From Paenibacillus rubinfantis (lineage in GTDB: Bacteria; Bacillota; Bacilli; Paenibacillales; Paenibacillaceae): a stretch of 64,000 nucleotides of DNA. Location: contig NZ_LN909065.1 in assembly GCF_001486505.1 (NCBI RefSeq), positions 744,001 to 808,000 of the forward strand, given 5' to 3'. Below are positions 8,381 to 16,654 of the stretch, piece after piece. A model generated the notes under the pieces. The model did not search any database, had not been told where the DNA came from, and worked only from the letters and a program-made list of their open reading frames with translations. Position 1 is the stretch's first letter; the number at the start of each line of letters is the position of its first letter. The translations under genes were made by a program, and so were the position numbers.

Positions 8381-9064
8381 TTATTTGCGGCCCCACGGGT
8401 CATTGGCAGACACGGCGTGAGTACCTTCCTTTTTGGCCAAATCGGCCATGCGTTCCAGCGCTTTCTTCTTGTCGTCAGGGGAGCCACCGCCCCGTACATC
8501 CGCCCCAAAAGAACCGCCGCTTTGCTTTCCTTTGAGCAGATGCGGCTTCTTCTTGGCCAACGCTTCGAGGGCTTCCTTCACACCCTCCAACTCTCCCTTA
8601 TCGTTCTCTTTGACAGCGGTCAGGTCGGCCAGCGCGCGGGCATCCTCCCAATCGGCAAACCCGAGTTCATTCGCCAAAACCTTCACCTCGGCATTAAGCA
8701 GGCGATTGAAGGTCTTCTGGTTCTGTTCCTTCTCACGCTCCTTGATTCGCTCGTCGAGCAACTTCTCGACTTCTGCAGGATCAAGTGAATCCTTTTTGTC
8801 GCTTCCCTTGTCCTTTTTCATGGCGGCCTGCATGGCTTCGACCGAGTCAAATCCCAATTCCTTGGCCAGCGCCTTCTTAGCATCTTTTTCAGCCCGAGAT
8901 AGGCGCGATTGTACAGCTGCGTCTAGTTCTGCCTGTGTGAAGGTCTTCCCTTTATTCGGATCAGGATCTTGGTTAGGATTAGGATCCGGATTAGGGTTTG
9001 GATCTTCAGCAAACAGTTGCAGATTCAACTTCAAGGGAAACCGTCTTGCGATATATTCGTACAT
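8381..9064 (-). CDS. Capsid scaffolding protein (DUF4355-like)
   Basis: A 227-residue protein from the ATG at 9064, chosen because a perfect AGGAGG lies seven bases upstream; the frame extends further upstream without a good start. The N-terminus has FPLKLNLQLFAE, then a run of Asn-Pro/Asp-Pro dipeptides (about residues 18-34), then a long helical, charged coiled-coil body and a glycine-rich tail ending in DPWGRK. This fits the scaffolds that direct prohead assembly and are later removed. The next genes are decoration and capsid proteins. The ASP/ASN-PRO repeat is low complexity. Confidence 0.85.
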   Translation of the reverse strand: MYEYIARRFPLKLNLQLFAEDPNPNPDPNPNQDPDPNKGKTFTQAELDAAVQSRLSRAEKDAKKALAKELGFDSVEAMQAAMKKDKGSDKKDSLDPAEVEKLLDERIKEREKEQNQKTFNRLLNAEVKVLANELGFADWEDARALADLTAVKENDKGELEGVKEALEALAKKKPHLLKGKQSGGSFGADVRGGGSPDDKKKALERMADLAKKEGTHAVSANDPWGRK

Positions 9065-9142
9065 CTTTTTTCCTCCTATTTTACGTCCGGGTGGACATCC
9101 TCGAGTGCAGTTTTGCGTCATGCCACGGTTTGGACAAAAGAA

Positions 9143-9165
9143 AATGCCGCTCGTGTGAGCGACAA
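9143..9165. terminator. Hairpin between the plus-strand cargo gene and the scaffold gene
   Basis: GTCGCTC ACAC GAGCGGC on the minus strand, followed by ATTTTCTTTT. With the hairpin at 9681 it brackets the inverted gene at 9242-9673, a layout typical of an inserted moron. Confidence 0.5.
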
Positions 9166-9241
9166 TTTAGGTGAGTTTGGTAACCAGTGATTTCCATTGG
9201 GCATATAACTATAACAAATAATTCCGAAAGAAGGGGCTTAA

Positions 9242-9673
9242 ATGATTACTGAAATCGAAGATCTAAGCACACCAGTTAGTAGACAACAAAACGTTTCGTT
9301 ACAACAAGTATTAAAATGGGCTAAGTATTATAATGATAACCCTCAGCTAAGGGACGCTCTCATCCAGGAACAACAATCAGGTCGAAATCCTCGTGTTCCA
9401 ATAGAAGTAGATCCGCCCCATCCATTTTCGAACAACTTGAATTTTCAAATCAGACAACTTCCTGACCTCAGCATGTGTTTATTTAAATGGACTCTTGCGG
9501 TAATAATTTTCCCTGGAATTGGCAATCAGGCAGTAGCAATAAATATCGTTGGTTTTTCAGGGGTCCCCACTACTACACATGTTCATGCTTACTTAGGGAC
9601 GGTTGGCGGCCCAACTCCTACTCAACCTCAACCAATACACATATCTCGTTTAGCATTTGTAAATCCATGTTAG
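9242..9673 (+). CDS. Orphan gene on the opposite strand inside the head operon (moron)
   Basis: A 143-residue protein of unknown function and the only plus-strand gene in the late module. It begins after an AAGAAGGGG ribosome site and is flanked by two hairpins. The N-terminal 60 residues are polar and helical (SLQQVLKWAKYYNDNP), the C-terminal half has a hydrophobic stretch near residues 80-105 (CLFKWTLAVIIFPGIG) and ends in a cysteine. Base composition is clearly more AT-rich than the neighbouring head genes, which suggests separate origin and probably expression in the lysogen. I do not recognise a family. Confidence 0.75.
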   Translation: MITEIEDLSTPVSRQQNVSLQQVLKWAKYYNDNPQLRDALIQEQQSGRNPRVPIEVDPPHPFSNNLNFQIRQLPDLSMCLFKWTLAVIIFPGIGNQAVAINIVGFSGVPTTTHVHAYLGTVGGPTPTQPQPIHISRLAFVNPC

Positions 9674-9680
9674 TTTTTTT

Positions 9681-9704
9681 CGACCGCCTACTTTGGCGGT
9701 CGTT
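9681..9704. terminator. Bidirectional terminator between convergent genes
   Basis: CGACCGCC, six-base loop, GGCGGTCG. T runs are on both sides of the stem, so it can end both the plus-strand orphan gene and the minus-strand minor capsid gene. Confidence 0.75.
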
Positions 9705-9713
9705 ATTTCGCTA

Positions 9714-10742
9714 TCATCTACTTCTTAGTCGGAACTGTTTTTTCCAATCTTGATAGTTCGAAGTATTTCGAGCCTTGTGAAATGAAAACCGTCTCAAATC
9801 AGGCAAATCAGAAATTAATGTCTTATACCTAATCCATTGCTTCCGCGTCTCGTTCTTCCGGGCCTTGTCTCGCTGGATCTCGTTGTACCTTTGGATGTTT
9901 GCCTCCGTCCGGTTGTCGGTAAACGGACGATTAGAAGCGGCAACCATACGCTCCACCTCGTCTGCCGGCTGGTACTCCTCGATCCATGCCGACAGGGAAT
10001 GAACGCAGTGCGAGTGATACGGTGGCCGAACATCCAACCTCGGGAAGCGCGGGTGCGTACCGCTGATCGAATACACACGGCCCTGGTACTTAGCACAATA
10101 TTCGCAGGTGATACCCACGTAATTCACGTAAACCAGGTCGAGACCGTTCTGCACGATCATGTTTTCAGCCCCGGTGACATGTGCCTTTCGAAGATTGTAC
10201 TGCACCACGCCGTTCATATACTTGTCAGCCGGGATCCGGGCACCGTTCTTGGCCACGATCCCCGTGATCTCCTGTTGCGTTAGCCGCGCAACCGCTTCTT
10301 TCGTCGCCTGTCGCCGGTTGACACCTTCGGTGAGCATCCGTTCCGTCGCCTCGCGAACGGCATCCTCCACTCGACGCTTTGCGTCCTGGGACATGTTATC
10401 CGTCGCCTCAAGGATCCGTAAGAAGGAATCATCCATGATCGCCTGTACGGCCTGCTGGTGGATAAGAGGCTCCAGTACGGTATTGATTTGCTCGTCTGGC
10501 ACGCCCTGGGCCCGCATGCTGTCCGCCGCCTCCCCGACGCCCTCCTTGTAGGCCTCTACCAGCAGCTCGGCCATACTTTGCGCGGCACCATCGGTTAGGC
10601 CGGCGAGGATCTCGTCGATTTGCTGCAGTAGTTTCTCTTTCCGGCGCCGCGAATTACTCCCGGATTCGAGCAATCGTATCAGCTCTAACAGTTTCTCTCC
10701 GGCTCTTGTGTACAGAGCAATCAGCTTTTCAGCGTCCGCCAT
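9714..10742 (-). CDS. Minor capsid / head morphogenesis protein (Phage_min_cap2 type)
   Basis: A 342-residue protein. The N-terminal 150 residues are helical; the C-terminal part carries a conserved Cys/His cluster GITCEYCAKYQGRVYSISG followed by RPPYHSHCVHSL (about residues 210-255). This pattern is typical of phage minor capsid proteins of the Mu F / SPP1 gp7 group, which bind the portal and are carried in the head. The start codon overlaps the stop of the portal gene, as is usual for this pair. The call is secure at family level; the exact role in DNA delivery is inferred from relatives. Confidence 0.88.
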   Translation of the reverse strand: MADAEKLIALYTRAGEKLLELIRLLESGSNSRRRKEKLLQQIDEILAGLTDGAAQSMAELLVEAYKEGVGEAADSMRAQGVPDEQINTVLEPLIHQQAVQAIMDDSFLRILEATDNMSQDAKRRVEDAVREATERMLTEGVNRRQATKEAVARLTQQEITGIVAKNGARIPADKYMNGVVQYNLRKAHVTGAENMIVQNGLDLVYVNYVGITCEYCAKYQGRVYSISGTHPRFPRLDVRPPYHSHCVHSLSAWIEEYQPADEVERMVAASNRPFTDNRTEANIQRYNEIQRDKARKNETRKQWIRYKTLISDLPDLRRFSFHKARNTSNYQDWKKQFRLRSR

Positions 10743-12250
10743 TAGCTACCACCCAAATTTACCCGCGGCGGCTGCGCGAAAGTCGGGTTCATCGTGCTAG
10801 CCGCCTGCTCGTCCAGAATCTTCTGAACCTCTTCTTCAATCGCTTCTTCCGACCAGTCAGGATGAATGCGTCGCACCGTGGTCTCAAGCGATTGAACGCC
10901 GCCAGAATACTTCTCGATTTCCTCGGTATCCTTCTCGCTGTCTGCCTTCGGTAGCATGTCGCGCCATTCAATAACCGGATTAGACACCTTGAGGCCGCCG
11001 GTTCCGAGTGCGTTTTCCAAGAGCATGCACTTCCGGATCGCGTCCTTCAGGGCCGCATCGAACTTATCCTTGATCGCCTCGGCCTTGATAACCGATTGAA
11101 TCCAGAGATAAAGCAGTGCAACGCCGGAGTCTCCCTTTCCTTCCTCGAGACCAGCCGCCTGCGGAGATGTTTTGCTTATGGCCAGCATGTACTTGATAAG
11201 CCGGGCGACGTGCTCAAAGCTCTGCTGTACCTTAGCATCCCAGGTGATGTATTGCGGAACTGCGCCCGTTTTATCGTCGAATGAAACAACCTCCAAATCA
11301 GCGTTTCGGACGAAGCGTCCACCATAATCCCGCTGGTTCTGGTTGGCCACAGTGTCCCAAAGGGCCCGTGGGATCGCAAGCTTCGGCTTTCCATGCTTCT
11401 CGAACACGATTGAATCTCGCGTGATCGTCCAGTTGATTTCCTCCTGCAGCCCGTCGATATTCCGCAGCGCCGATCGCCCCCGGGGATAAACCAGCGTCTC
11501 GTCGTTGGTAACGGCACCACAGAGCAACTCCTTTACGCCTTGGAACTCGGCATCTTCCGGAATGTCCAGCTCGTGAGCCGCGGCGTAATCCTTGATGTCG
11601 ATTTCATCCATCACGGTATCGGCTTCCATTCCGTACACGATCTGCTTGACGGTCAGACCGTTAGCGTCGAGTCGCTGCCGCTCTACCCGGAGGAACCGCT
11701 GTTTCCTCGTTTCCTCGCCCCATTCCTCGATCCAGGCGATGTCGGCGCCGCGGCCGTCGGTGTGCGGGAAGTACAGATCACCAAGCACCCACTCGAACCA
11801 AACCGCCCCAGTGGAATCACGGCGCGCTCGGTATGCGATCCGCCCATCTACCTGATGTTGTGTTACCGCCGCCCAAATCTTCTCATTCGGCTTGCTGGCT
11901 TCTACCAAGCTGGCAACAAACTCAAGTTCCGGGCCCGTCTCCGAGTCGGCTGAAATATTGCCAAGCGAACGGTTAAGGAGATCCGCAGGGACCTCAGCGA
12001 CCAGGCTGCTGAAGTTGACCACGATGTACTGATTGTCGGGGCTAACCACCTTCTCAGCGCGTCGCCAAGATCGAATTCCGACTCTCCTGTGAACCACTCG
12101 TTTCTCCTGTGTAACCTGTCTGGCCCGCGGGAAGATCTCGGCGTGATCTCCGTCATACAGCAGCCGGTAATACTGCATCGCTTCAACCTCTTGGTCAAAA
12201 GGAGGAGGTGGAAAGCTCTTTTTCGTATAAACGATCGTCAGGTTCATCAC
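10742..12250 (-). CDS. Portal protein
   Basis: A 502-residue protein in the slot between terminase and minor capsid protein, the position of the dodecameric portal through which DNA enters and leaves the head. Length and gene order agree with SPP1/A118-like portals. The sequence has a long C-terminal helical section (GVQSLETTVRRIHPDWSEEAIEEEVQKIL) that matches the crown part of such portals. The start is uncertain: the first GTG/ATG pair has a poor ribosome spacing, while an ATG at MQYYRLLYDG has AGAGG at good distance. The C-terminus overlaps the next gene. Confidence 0.88.
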   Translation of the reverse strand: MMNLTIVYTKKSFPPPPFDQEVEAMQYYRLLYDGDHAEIFPRARQVTQEKRVVHRRVGIRSWRRAEKVVSPDNQYIVVNFSSLVAEVPADLLNRSLGNISADSETGPELEFVASLVEASKPNEKIWAAVTQHQVDGRIAYRARRDSTGAVWFEWVLGDLYFPHTDGRGADIAWIEEWGEETRKQRFLRVERQRLDANGLTVKQIVYGMEADTVMDEIDIKDYAAAHELDIPEDAEFQGVKELLCGAVTNDETLVYPRGRSALRNIDGLQEEINWTITRDSIVFEKHGKPKLAIPRALWDTVANQNQRDYGGRFVRNADLEVVSFDDKTGAVPQYITWDAKVQQSFEHVARLIKYMLAISKTSPQAAGLEEGKGDSGVALLYLWIQSVIKAEAIKDKFDAALKDAIRKCMLLENALGTGGLKVSNPVIEWRDMLPKADSEKDTEEIEKYSGGVQSLETTVRRIHPDWSEEAIEEEVQKILDEQAASTMNPTFAQPPRVNLGGS

Positions 12251-12269
12251 CTTCTTTCAAAGCAAATAA

Positions 12270-12297
12270 AATGCCGCTAACTATCCAGCCGTTAGCG
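12270..12297 (-). terminator. Terminator overlapping the end of the small gene before the portal gene
   Basis: CGCTAAC, nine-base loop, GTTAGCG, then GCATTTTATTTG on the minus strand. The stop codon of the 12281-12571 gene falls inside the loop, so this hairpin probably modulates rather than fully ends late transcription. Confidence 0.65.
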
Positions 12298-12571
12298 TTC
12301 CATCGGGAGCAACCGAGAATTTTTCCCCAGCATCACTCATGAGAATAATCGTCCCGCATTCAATCTCTTCCTCGAAGTCGTTCCGGGTTCTGACAAAGCG
12401 ATCTGCAGCGTACACTTGCTTGCCGTTTATATTTACAGTTTCACTGGCTACGAAGTAAGCTGCTTCATTATTTGAAGAGAATATCGTCATCGCGTCAGAA
12501 TAGCTATCGATTGTGACAATAGGATTTCCCTCGTAATCGTACACGGCGAAGGTTGTTTGTTTCTGGATCAT
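12281..12571 (-). CDS. Small phage protein of unknown function between terminase and portal
   Basis: A 96-residue protein read from the ATG at 12571, which is preceded by AAAGGAGAGGTG; an upstream extension in the frame has no good start. It is acidic with beta-like repeats (TTFAVYDYEGNPIVTIDSYSDAM) and no cysteines or membrane segment. Position between the large terminase and portal genes is variable in phages. I do not recognise it and no function can be given; it is not needed for a complete packaging set. Confidence 0.75.
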   Translation of the reverse strand: MIQKQTTFAVYDYEGNPIVTIDSYSDAMTIFSSNNEAAYFVASETVNINGKQVYAADRFVRTRNDFEEEIECGTIILMSDAGEKFSVAPDGTLTAG

Positions 12572-12587
12572 GATCACCTCTCCTTTC

Positions 12588-13856
12588 TTACCAGCCCGCA
12601 GGCCGCTGATTCGTGTATTGCATCTCTGGACGCCGCAAAGGCTCTGCCGCATACCGCAGCGCAGCCATAGCATCATCCATGAAGTTTACTGGCTCGTCCA
12701 GGTAAAGCCCCGTCTTCTTGTCTTTCCGCCACGACCACTGCTGGATTTCCTTTATCGTATTGACGCAATCCGGATGAATGTGTATCTTCCGTTGCTTCAG
12801 GTAATCGATCTGCGCCTGCACGCTGCCTGGCTCTTTGACTACTGCCGTCGCGTTGTACCCAGCGTTCTGCCACATCTGGATGCGATCGGGCTCCGCGGAG
12901 TCGCAATACATGGAAAGATACTTGCTTAATCCCTTGCGGTCGGCAATCTCAATGATCTGATCCGTCGGCAGCTCATGAACGTAAATCTCGTCGCAAATAA
13001 AAAACTCACCATCTTTGACGCCGACGGTGAGGATCGCATTCGCATGGTTAAAGCCGAAATCTTGTCCGTGATGCATGGAATCAAACATCTCGAAGGACGT
13101 ATCAAAGTCATGAATGACGAAGTTCTTGAATATCAGGCCGCCCAGCTCGCCCCATTCACCTTCACCATAGATCGCATACCCTTCTGGGTCCTCGATTTTC
13201 CGGCGCTCCATCCGGCGGAAATAAGCCGGGTCAATGAACCGGTTGGTTCGGTAGGTGGAATGGTGTGTCAGAACGTCCGGGCTTTCCCTGTCAAAGTACT
13301 TCCGCTTGATCCAGTGCTGGGCAGATACCGGGTTAAAGGTGAATGTGATCTGATAATAGAGATTCGGATTCAACAGCACGCCGCGCAGCCGGTCATCGAG
13401 GATATCGATGTCCGATTCCTGCAGCTCCGTTGCTTCCTCAACCCAGATCCAAACCAACTTGCCATGATTGAAGGTGATTGACTTTACCTTTTCACGGTCT
13501 CGCACATCGTTCATGCCGCGGAAGATGATTTCATTGCCCGTGACTTTGCTTTTGATGTTGAAAGGCGACCGAGTAATTTCCCAATATTCTTCTGCCCGTT
13601 CCCCGTAAATGCGATTGATCGCGCCGGTGAGCTCCGCAAAGGTACTATTCCGGTTCGTCTCGTTAACCTTACGAACGCAAAGAAGGTTCGCGCCGGCATA
13701 TTTTGGATCACCGAGCTTCAGGATGTAGTCCTGGGCAATGTTGACCGACTTGCCGGAGCCCGCGCTACCGCGGAGCGCACGATAACGGCGCCGCGTGCGG
13801 TTAACCTCTCGGAAATGGCTGTTGAACTGGACCTTTACAGCTGCTGCCGCACTCAT
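12588..13856 (-). CDS. Terminase large subunit (PBSX family)
   Basis: A 422-residue DNA-packaging motor protein with an ATPase and a nuclease domain. Visible: Walker A-like GSAGSGKSVNIAQDY near residue 30-45, the Walker B region KLVWIWVEEATELQESD near 130-145, and in the C-terminal half DFGFNHANAIL and YCDSAEPDRI, the acidic nuclease motifs. It follows the small subunit with an ATGA overlap. The combination of a PBSX-type large subunit and repeat-bearing small subunit is usual for headful-packaging siphophages. Confidence 0.95.
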   Translation of the reverse strand: MSAAAAVKVQFNSHFREVNRTRRRYRALRGSAGSGKSVNIAQDYILKLGDPKYAGANLLCVRKVNETNRNSTFAELTGAINRIYGERAEEYWEITRSPFNIKSKVTGNEIIFRGMNDVRDREKVKSITFNHGKLVWIWVEEATELQESDIDILDDRLRGVLLNPNLYYQITFTFNPVSAQHWIKRKYFDRESPDVLTHHSTYRTNRFIDPAYFRRMERRKIEDPEGYAIYGEGEWGELGGLIFKNFVIHDFDTSFEMFDSMHHGQDFGFNHANAILTVGVKDGEFFICDEIYVHELPTDQIIEIADRKGLSKYLSMYCDSAEPDRIQMWQNAGYNATAVVKEPGSVQAQIDYLKQRKIHIHPDCVNTIKEIQQWSWRKDKKTGLYLDEPVNFMDDAMAALRYAAEPLRRPEMQYTNQRPAGW

Positions 13857-14728
13857 GATGCATCATCCTCTTCGCTGTCATCTCCGTAGTCGACAACGAT
13901 ATGAAGCGGCTCTTTGCCGGCAGAGTCTTTTTTCAACTTATCTGCCTCGGCGGATGCCTTCTCGACTTCGACCTTCGTCTTCTCGATGTTAAGCTGCATC
14001 TGCTCCAGCTTCAGGCGACGCTCGTCATCCTCGTTAGCCAGTTCAATGAATTGCTTGATGGAGCTGCGCAACTCGGCCATTGCCCGGGTCTGAGCCGTGA
14101 GGAACGTAGCGTGACGGTCCCAAGAGAATTGAAACTCGTATTCTTCCTCGGTGACGACCTGTTCAAACGAGTTCCTATCCTCCGTGCTGGTATCTACTAT
14201 CTCGTATTTGCTTTTCTTGAGTTCTTTGATCATTTCATTTTTGGATTCAACGAACATAATCTGCTGGGCTGAAATGATGGCCGTATACTGGATCATGATC
14301 TGATCCCAAAGCATGTCGATCGGTGAACGCTCGGCGATCTGCTCCATGATTTCCAGAGTGCGTTCAGGGAGGAACTTTCTAAAGAACCCATGCGTCACGG
14401 CGTGATCGTTCTTGAATGGGCCGCCCGGGCCGCCGCGGTTACCGACGGCGTTTTTGTTGCCTGGTGGAGCTCCACCACGATTGCCAACCGCGTTTTTATT
14501 CCCCTTCGGCGCGCCGTACCTTTGTTGTACAACATTTGGTTTCGTCTGTTGTACAACGTTCTCGCTCGATTGTTGTACAACATTCCAATTGTCCCGCTGT
14601 TTCCAGACAGCGACCTTCTTTTCGTCAACGTCCAACAACTCAGCGATCTGCCGGTTTGTTATGTCACCGCCGTGTTCCAACCATATCTCCATGGCTCGAT
14701 CACGATTTGGATCCCTCGCTCTTGGCAT
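13853..14728 (-). CDS. Terminase small subunit with internal DNA palindromes
   Basis: A 291-residue protein. The ATG at 14728 is chosen because an upstream run reads through the terminator region. Residues 1-45 are a helix-turn-helix (ITNRQIAELLDVDEKKVAVW), used to recognise the packaging site. Then comes an eight-residue repeat NVVQQxxx three times, followed by two copies of GNKNAVGNRGG near residues 75-105. The C-terminal half is helical and charged, ending in a coiled coil. Gene order and ATGA overlap with the large subunit support the call. The internal repeats could be the pac site. Confidence 0.9.
   Translation of the reverse strand: MPRARDPNRDRAMEIWLEHGGDITNRQIAELLDVDEKKVAVWKQRDNWNVVQQSSENVVQQTKPNVVQQRYGAPKGNKNAVGNRGGAPPGNKNAVGNRGGPGGPFKNDHAVTHGFFRKFLPERTLEIMEQIAERSPIDMLWDQIMIQYTAIISAQQIMFVESKNEMIKELKKSKYEIVDTSTEDRNSFEQVVTEEEYEFQFSWDRHATFLTAQTRAMAELRSSIKQFIELANEDDERRLKLEQMQLNIEKTKVEVEKASAEADKLKKDSAGKEPLHIVVDYGDDSEEDDAS
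14524..14581. repeat. Three GTTGTACAAC palindromes, 24 bp apart
   Basis: Perfect ten-base palindromes occur at 14524-14533, 14548-14557 and 14572-14581, so the spacing is exactly 24 bases both times. They code the NVVQQ repeats of the small terminase. Headful phages often carry pac inside or beside the small-subunit gene, so these are candidate binding sites; that role is inference. Confidence 0.8.
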
Positions 14729-14750
14729 TACATCATCACCGCCTCCCAAC

Positions 14751-14774
14751 AAAAAAAGAGCCCAGAGGCTCTTT
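14751..14774 (-). terminator. Terminator of the 14774-15304 gene
   Basis: AAGAGCC TCTG GGCTCTT followed by seven Ts on the minus strand, directly after the stop codon. It also separates this orphan gene from the terminase genes. Confidence 0.85.
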
Positions 14775-15304
14775 TAAAACTTACTCGTACTATCAATCAT
14801 CCGTTTATGATACTCTGGATCTTCTTCTTCGACATCGTATATTACAGTTCTATCAATATAAGGGGCTAACCAATCATAATCGTAGTTATCGGTCCAACTA
14901 GCAAGAAACATTTTCTTTGTTGTTCTTCTCTTCAGATCGTCCATTATTCTTTCCTTGCTGTTACTTCTACAAATAGAATCAATCGGATATATCACCGAAT
15001 AATCCACATTAACGGGTGTTTTACGCCAAGATGTTGTGTTTATCGAGTCAATATATATCGTATGGTTGCCTATTTCATATCCCGTTCCTGTTTTATACGT
15101 TGTTGCATGATCTTCAAGGATAGTTCCTAAATTCCTCATACTGTTAACCCTCAACAAGATAGTGGAAGGCCCTTTAAGTTGCGCTAGCGTTTGTAAGGCA
15201 AGGACGTGCTTTTGATACTGATGTGTTCCAATGATTAATACGCCCGACTCTTTAGAATTAACAAAATCCACAAGTGACGTTATCGCTTTTTGTCGAGTAT
15301 TCAT
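14774..15304 (-). CDS. Orphan accessory protein beside the terminase genes
   Basis: A 176-residue protein that I do not recognise. It starts behind GAGGTGAT and has its own terminator. The stretch GVLIIGTHQYQKHVLALQTLAQ followed by predicted strands and helices is reminiscent of a RecA-type P-loop fold, but the GxxxxGK[ST] motif is absent, so nucleotide binding is not supported. Several hydrophobic strands (HTIYIDSIN, YSVIYPID) and an acidic end are visible. It is AT-rich compared with the packaging genes and lies at the edge of the accessory zone, so it is probably a moron. Function unknown. Confidence 0.7.
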   Translation of the reverse strand: MNTRQKAITSLVDFVNSKESGVLIIGTHQYQKHVLALQTLAQLKGPSTILLRVNSMRNLGTILEDHATTYKTGTGYEIGNHTIYIDSINTTSWRKTPVNVDYSVIYPIDSICRSNSKERIMDDLKRRTTKKMFLASWTDNYDYDWLAPYIDRTVIYDVEEEDPEYHKRMIDSTSKF

Positions 15305-15490
15305 TAAGTATCACCTCAAACTATTAAATTCGACCATTAGAGGCAATATCCCTTTTTTCCCTGAGTTGAGTTGGTTTTGCTAATAGGTAATGTTTCAATT
15401 CATCGCCACACGCACAGAACGGCACCGTCCTAACGTTTTCTGGCGCAGTCGCTGTAACCACGCTCACCAGAACATATGTGCTTGTTAGGC

Positions 15491-15516
15491 AAAATAAAAA
15501 GCACCCGAAGGTGCTA
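15491..15516 (-). terminator. Terminator of the coiled-coil orphan gene
   Basis: AGCACC TTCG GGTGCT followed by TTTTTATTTT on the minus strand. A 190-base stretch between this and the next gene (15305-15490) holds no supportable gene. Confidence 0.85.
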
Positions 15517-15918
15517 AAAAAGCTTCTCAACAGTATTCCAAACTGTGGTTGCATAGTTGATCAACTTTGTTATGGTCTCAACGTTACCTTTAAACTCAGT
15601 AGCTTTCTTCATAATCTTTCGATATTTGCTTTCAGCCTCTGCTTTTGACTTAGATTTGCTAATGCTCAATATCTCAACAATGATCTCAAAAATCTCATCT
15701 TGCTTATCGTTACCCTGTTGGATTAACCCTAGCATCTCTGGAAGAACAGCAGTGTTTTTTGCAGTTTGCTCAGTAGCTTCTAATAGCCTTATTTCCCTTT
15801 CTTCTTTCCTTCTGTTTTTTTCTTCAATGGATCGACTGACCTCATGTATCATTCTTTCTGTAGCTCTGACTTGATCGTTTATCCCGCTTAAGGCATTTTT
15901 AAACAAATCGTCACTCAT
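15514..15918 (-). CDS. Small coiled-coil accessory protein
   Basis: A 134-residue protein starting MSDDLFKNALSG. Residues 10-60 form a charged coiled coil (EEKNRRKEEREIRLLE), followed by a polar linker rich in Ser and Lys (SISKSKSKAEAESKYRK) and a C-terminal amphipathic segment (TITKLINYATTVWNTVEKLF). There is no signal peptide, cysteine or enzyme motif. It lies between a DUF2513 protein and another orphan gene, both probably accessory to the prophage. A membrane-associated effector is conceivable from the C-terminal helix but not shown. Unrecognised. Confidence 0.68.
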   Translation of the reverse strand: MSDDLFKNALSGINDQVRATERMIHEVSRSIEEKNRRKEEREIRLLEATEQTAKNTAVLPEMLGLIQQGNDKQDEIFEIIVEILSISKSKSKAEAESKYRKIMKKATEFKGNVETITKLINYATTVWNTVEKLF

Positions 15919-15942
15919 GTTTGTCCCCCTTGGTTCTAGTCA

Positions 15943-16338
15943 CTAATTCAAACCTAATTTTTTTAAGGCCCACACTTTTGCCATTTCAGCAGTTACCGTT
16001 GCTAACACTGTGAATGGAACAGTCGAGAGGTTTTTACCTAACGATTTTTTCACTTTTTCCCAAGCATCGCTATCTCTTATTGAATCCAACAATTCGTGTC
16101 CAGCCCAAGTTAAAGAGTAGGGAAAGTATCTTTCAACCAAATCATCTAGATTGGGTGGAGGGGACAAAGATTCGATATATCCAGCCTCGTCCAATAATTT
16201 TACATGATAAAAGAAAATATCATCTTCAACACCATCGAACCATGAGTTCAAATAAGTTCTGTTATACCTATCTCCGTCATAACCCAAATTCTCGGTTTCC
16301 AGTAATAGGCGACGTATTAAGTCCATATCTCTCTTCAC
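15943..16338 (-). CDS. DUF2513 family protein
   Basis: A 131-residue protein. The GTG at 16338 is chosen because it follows GGGGGAG at good distance and gives KRDMDLIRRLLLETE, the typical start of DUF2513 proteins. The middle (FFYHVKLLDEAGYIE) looks like a winged-helix-type fragment, and the end is hydrophobic with a conserved LTWAGHELLDSIRD. DUF2513 proteins are common on phages and islands; their molecular role is not established, so no function is given. The family call is by pattern of the N-terminus and the LTWxGHE segment. Confidence 0.85.
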   Translation of the reverse strand: MKRDMDLIRRLLLETENLGYDGDRYNRTYLNSWFDGVEDDIFFYHVKLLDEAGYIESLSPPPNLDDLVERYFPYSLTWAGHELLDSIRDSDAWEKVKKSLGKNLSTVPFTVLATVTAEMAKVWALKKLGLN

Positions 16339-16371
16339 GAAGACTCCCCCCTTTGTCTTCACAATTCGACA

Positions 16372-16518
16372 TCAGGAAGATTTCCCCTGCTTCGCGCAAC
16401 ACTGCTTCGAACAAAATTGTTTTGTCCCTGTCCAAGTTCCCCAAATGCATGTTTTACATTTCTCAGGCTGCTTAGGCCTCCGAATAGGGATCAATGGTTT
16501 ATTACTCTTCCCGGCCAT
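16372..16518 (-). CDS. Short cysteine-rich protein
   Basis: A 48-residue basic protein from the ATG at 16518, after GAGGTGA; an ATG at 16563 with AGGA is an equally possible start and would add 15 residues. Five cysteines in the C-terminal half (CKTCIWGTWTGTKQFCSKQ, then CC) suggest a small metal-binding unit. It follows no recognised family. It lies upstream of DUF2513 on the same strand with a short gap. Confidence 0.55.
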   Translation of the reverse strand: MAGKSNKPLIPIRRPKQPEKCKTCIWGTWTGTKQFCSKQCCAKQGKSS

Positions 16519-16621
16519 GGCGCCGTTCACCTCGATTCCTTGGCGGAAGTTCCGATCTGCCATAAGTCGTCCTGACCAACCAATTGATAATTTTCACGAT
16601 CGCCCAGCTCCATTTCGGCAA

Positions 16622-16654
16622 AATAAAAAAGCCGCCCAGAAATGAGCGACTTTC
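16622..16654 (-). terminator. Terminator with GU-rich stem
   Basis: GTCGCTC, loop, GGGCGGC followed by TTTTTTATTTT on the minus strand. I see no clear gene ending here, so an RNA transcribed leftward from the 16.7-17.2 kb region may end at it. Confidence 0.6.

Noticed and set aside
15324..15554. Minus-strand 76-codon frame.
   Set aside because: It runs through the strong terminator of the coiled-coil gene and starts inside that gene in another frame.
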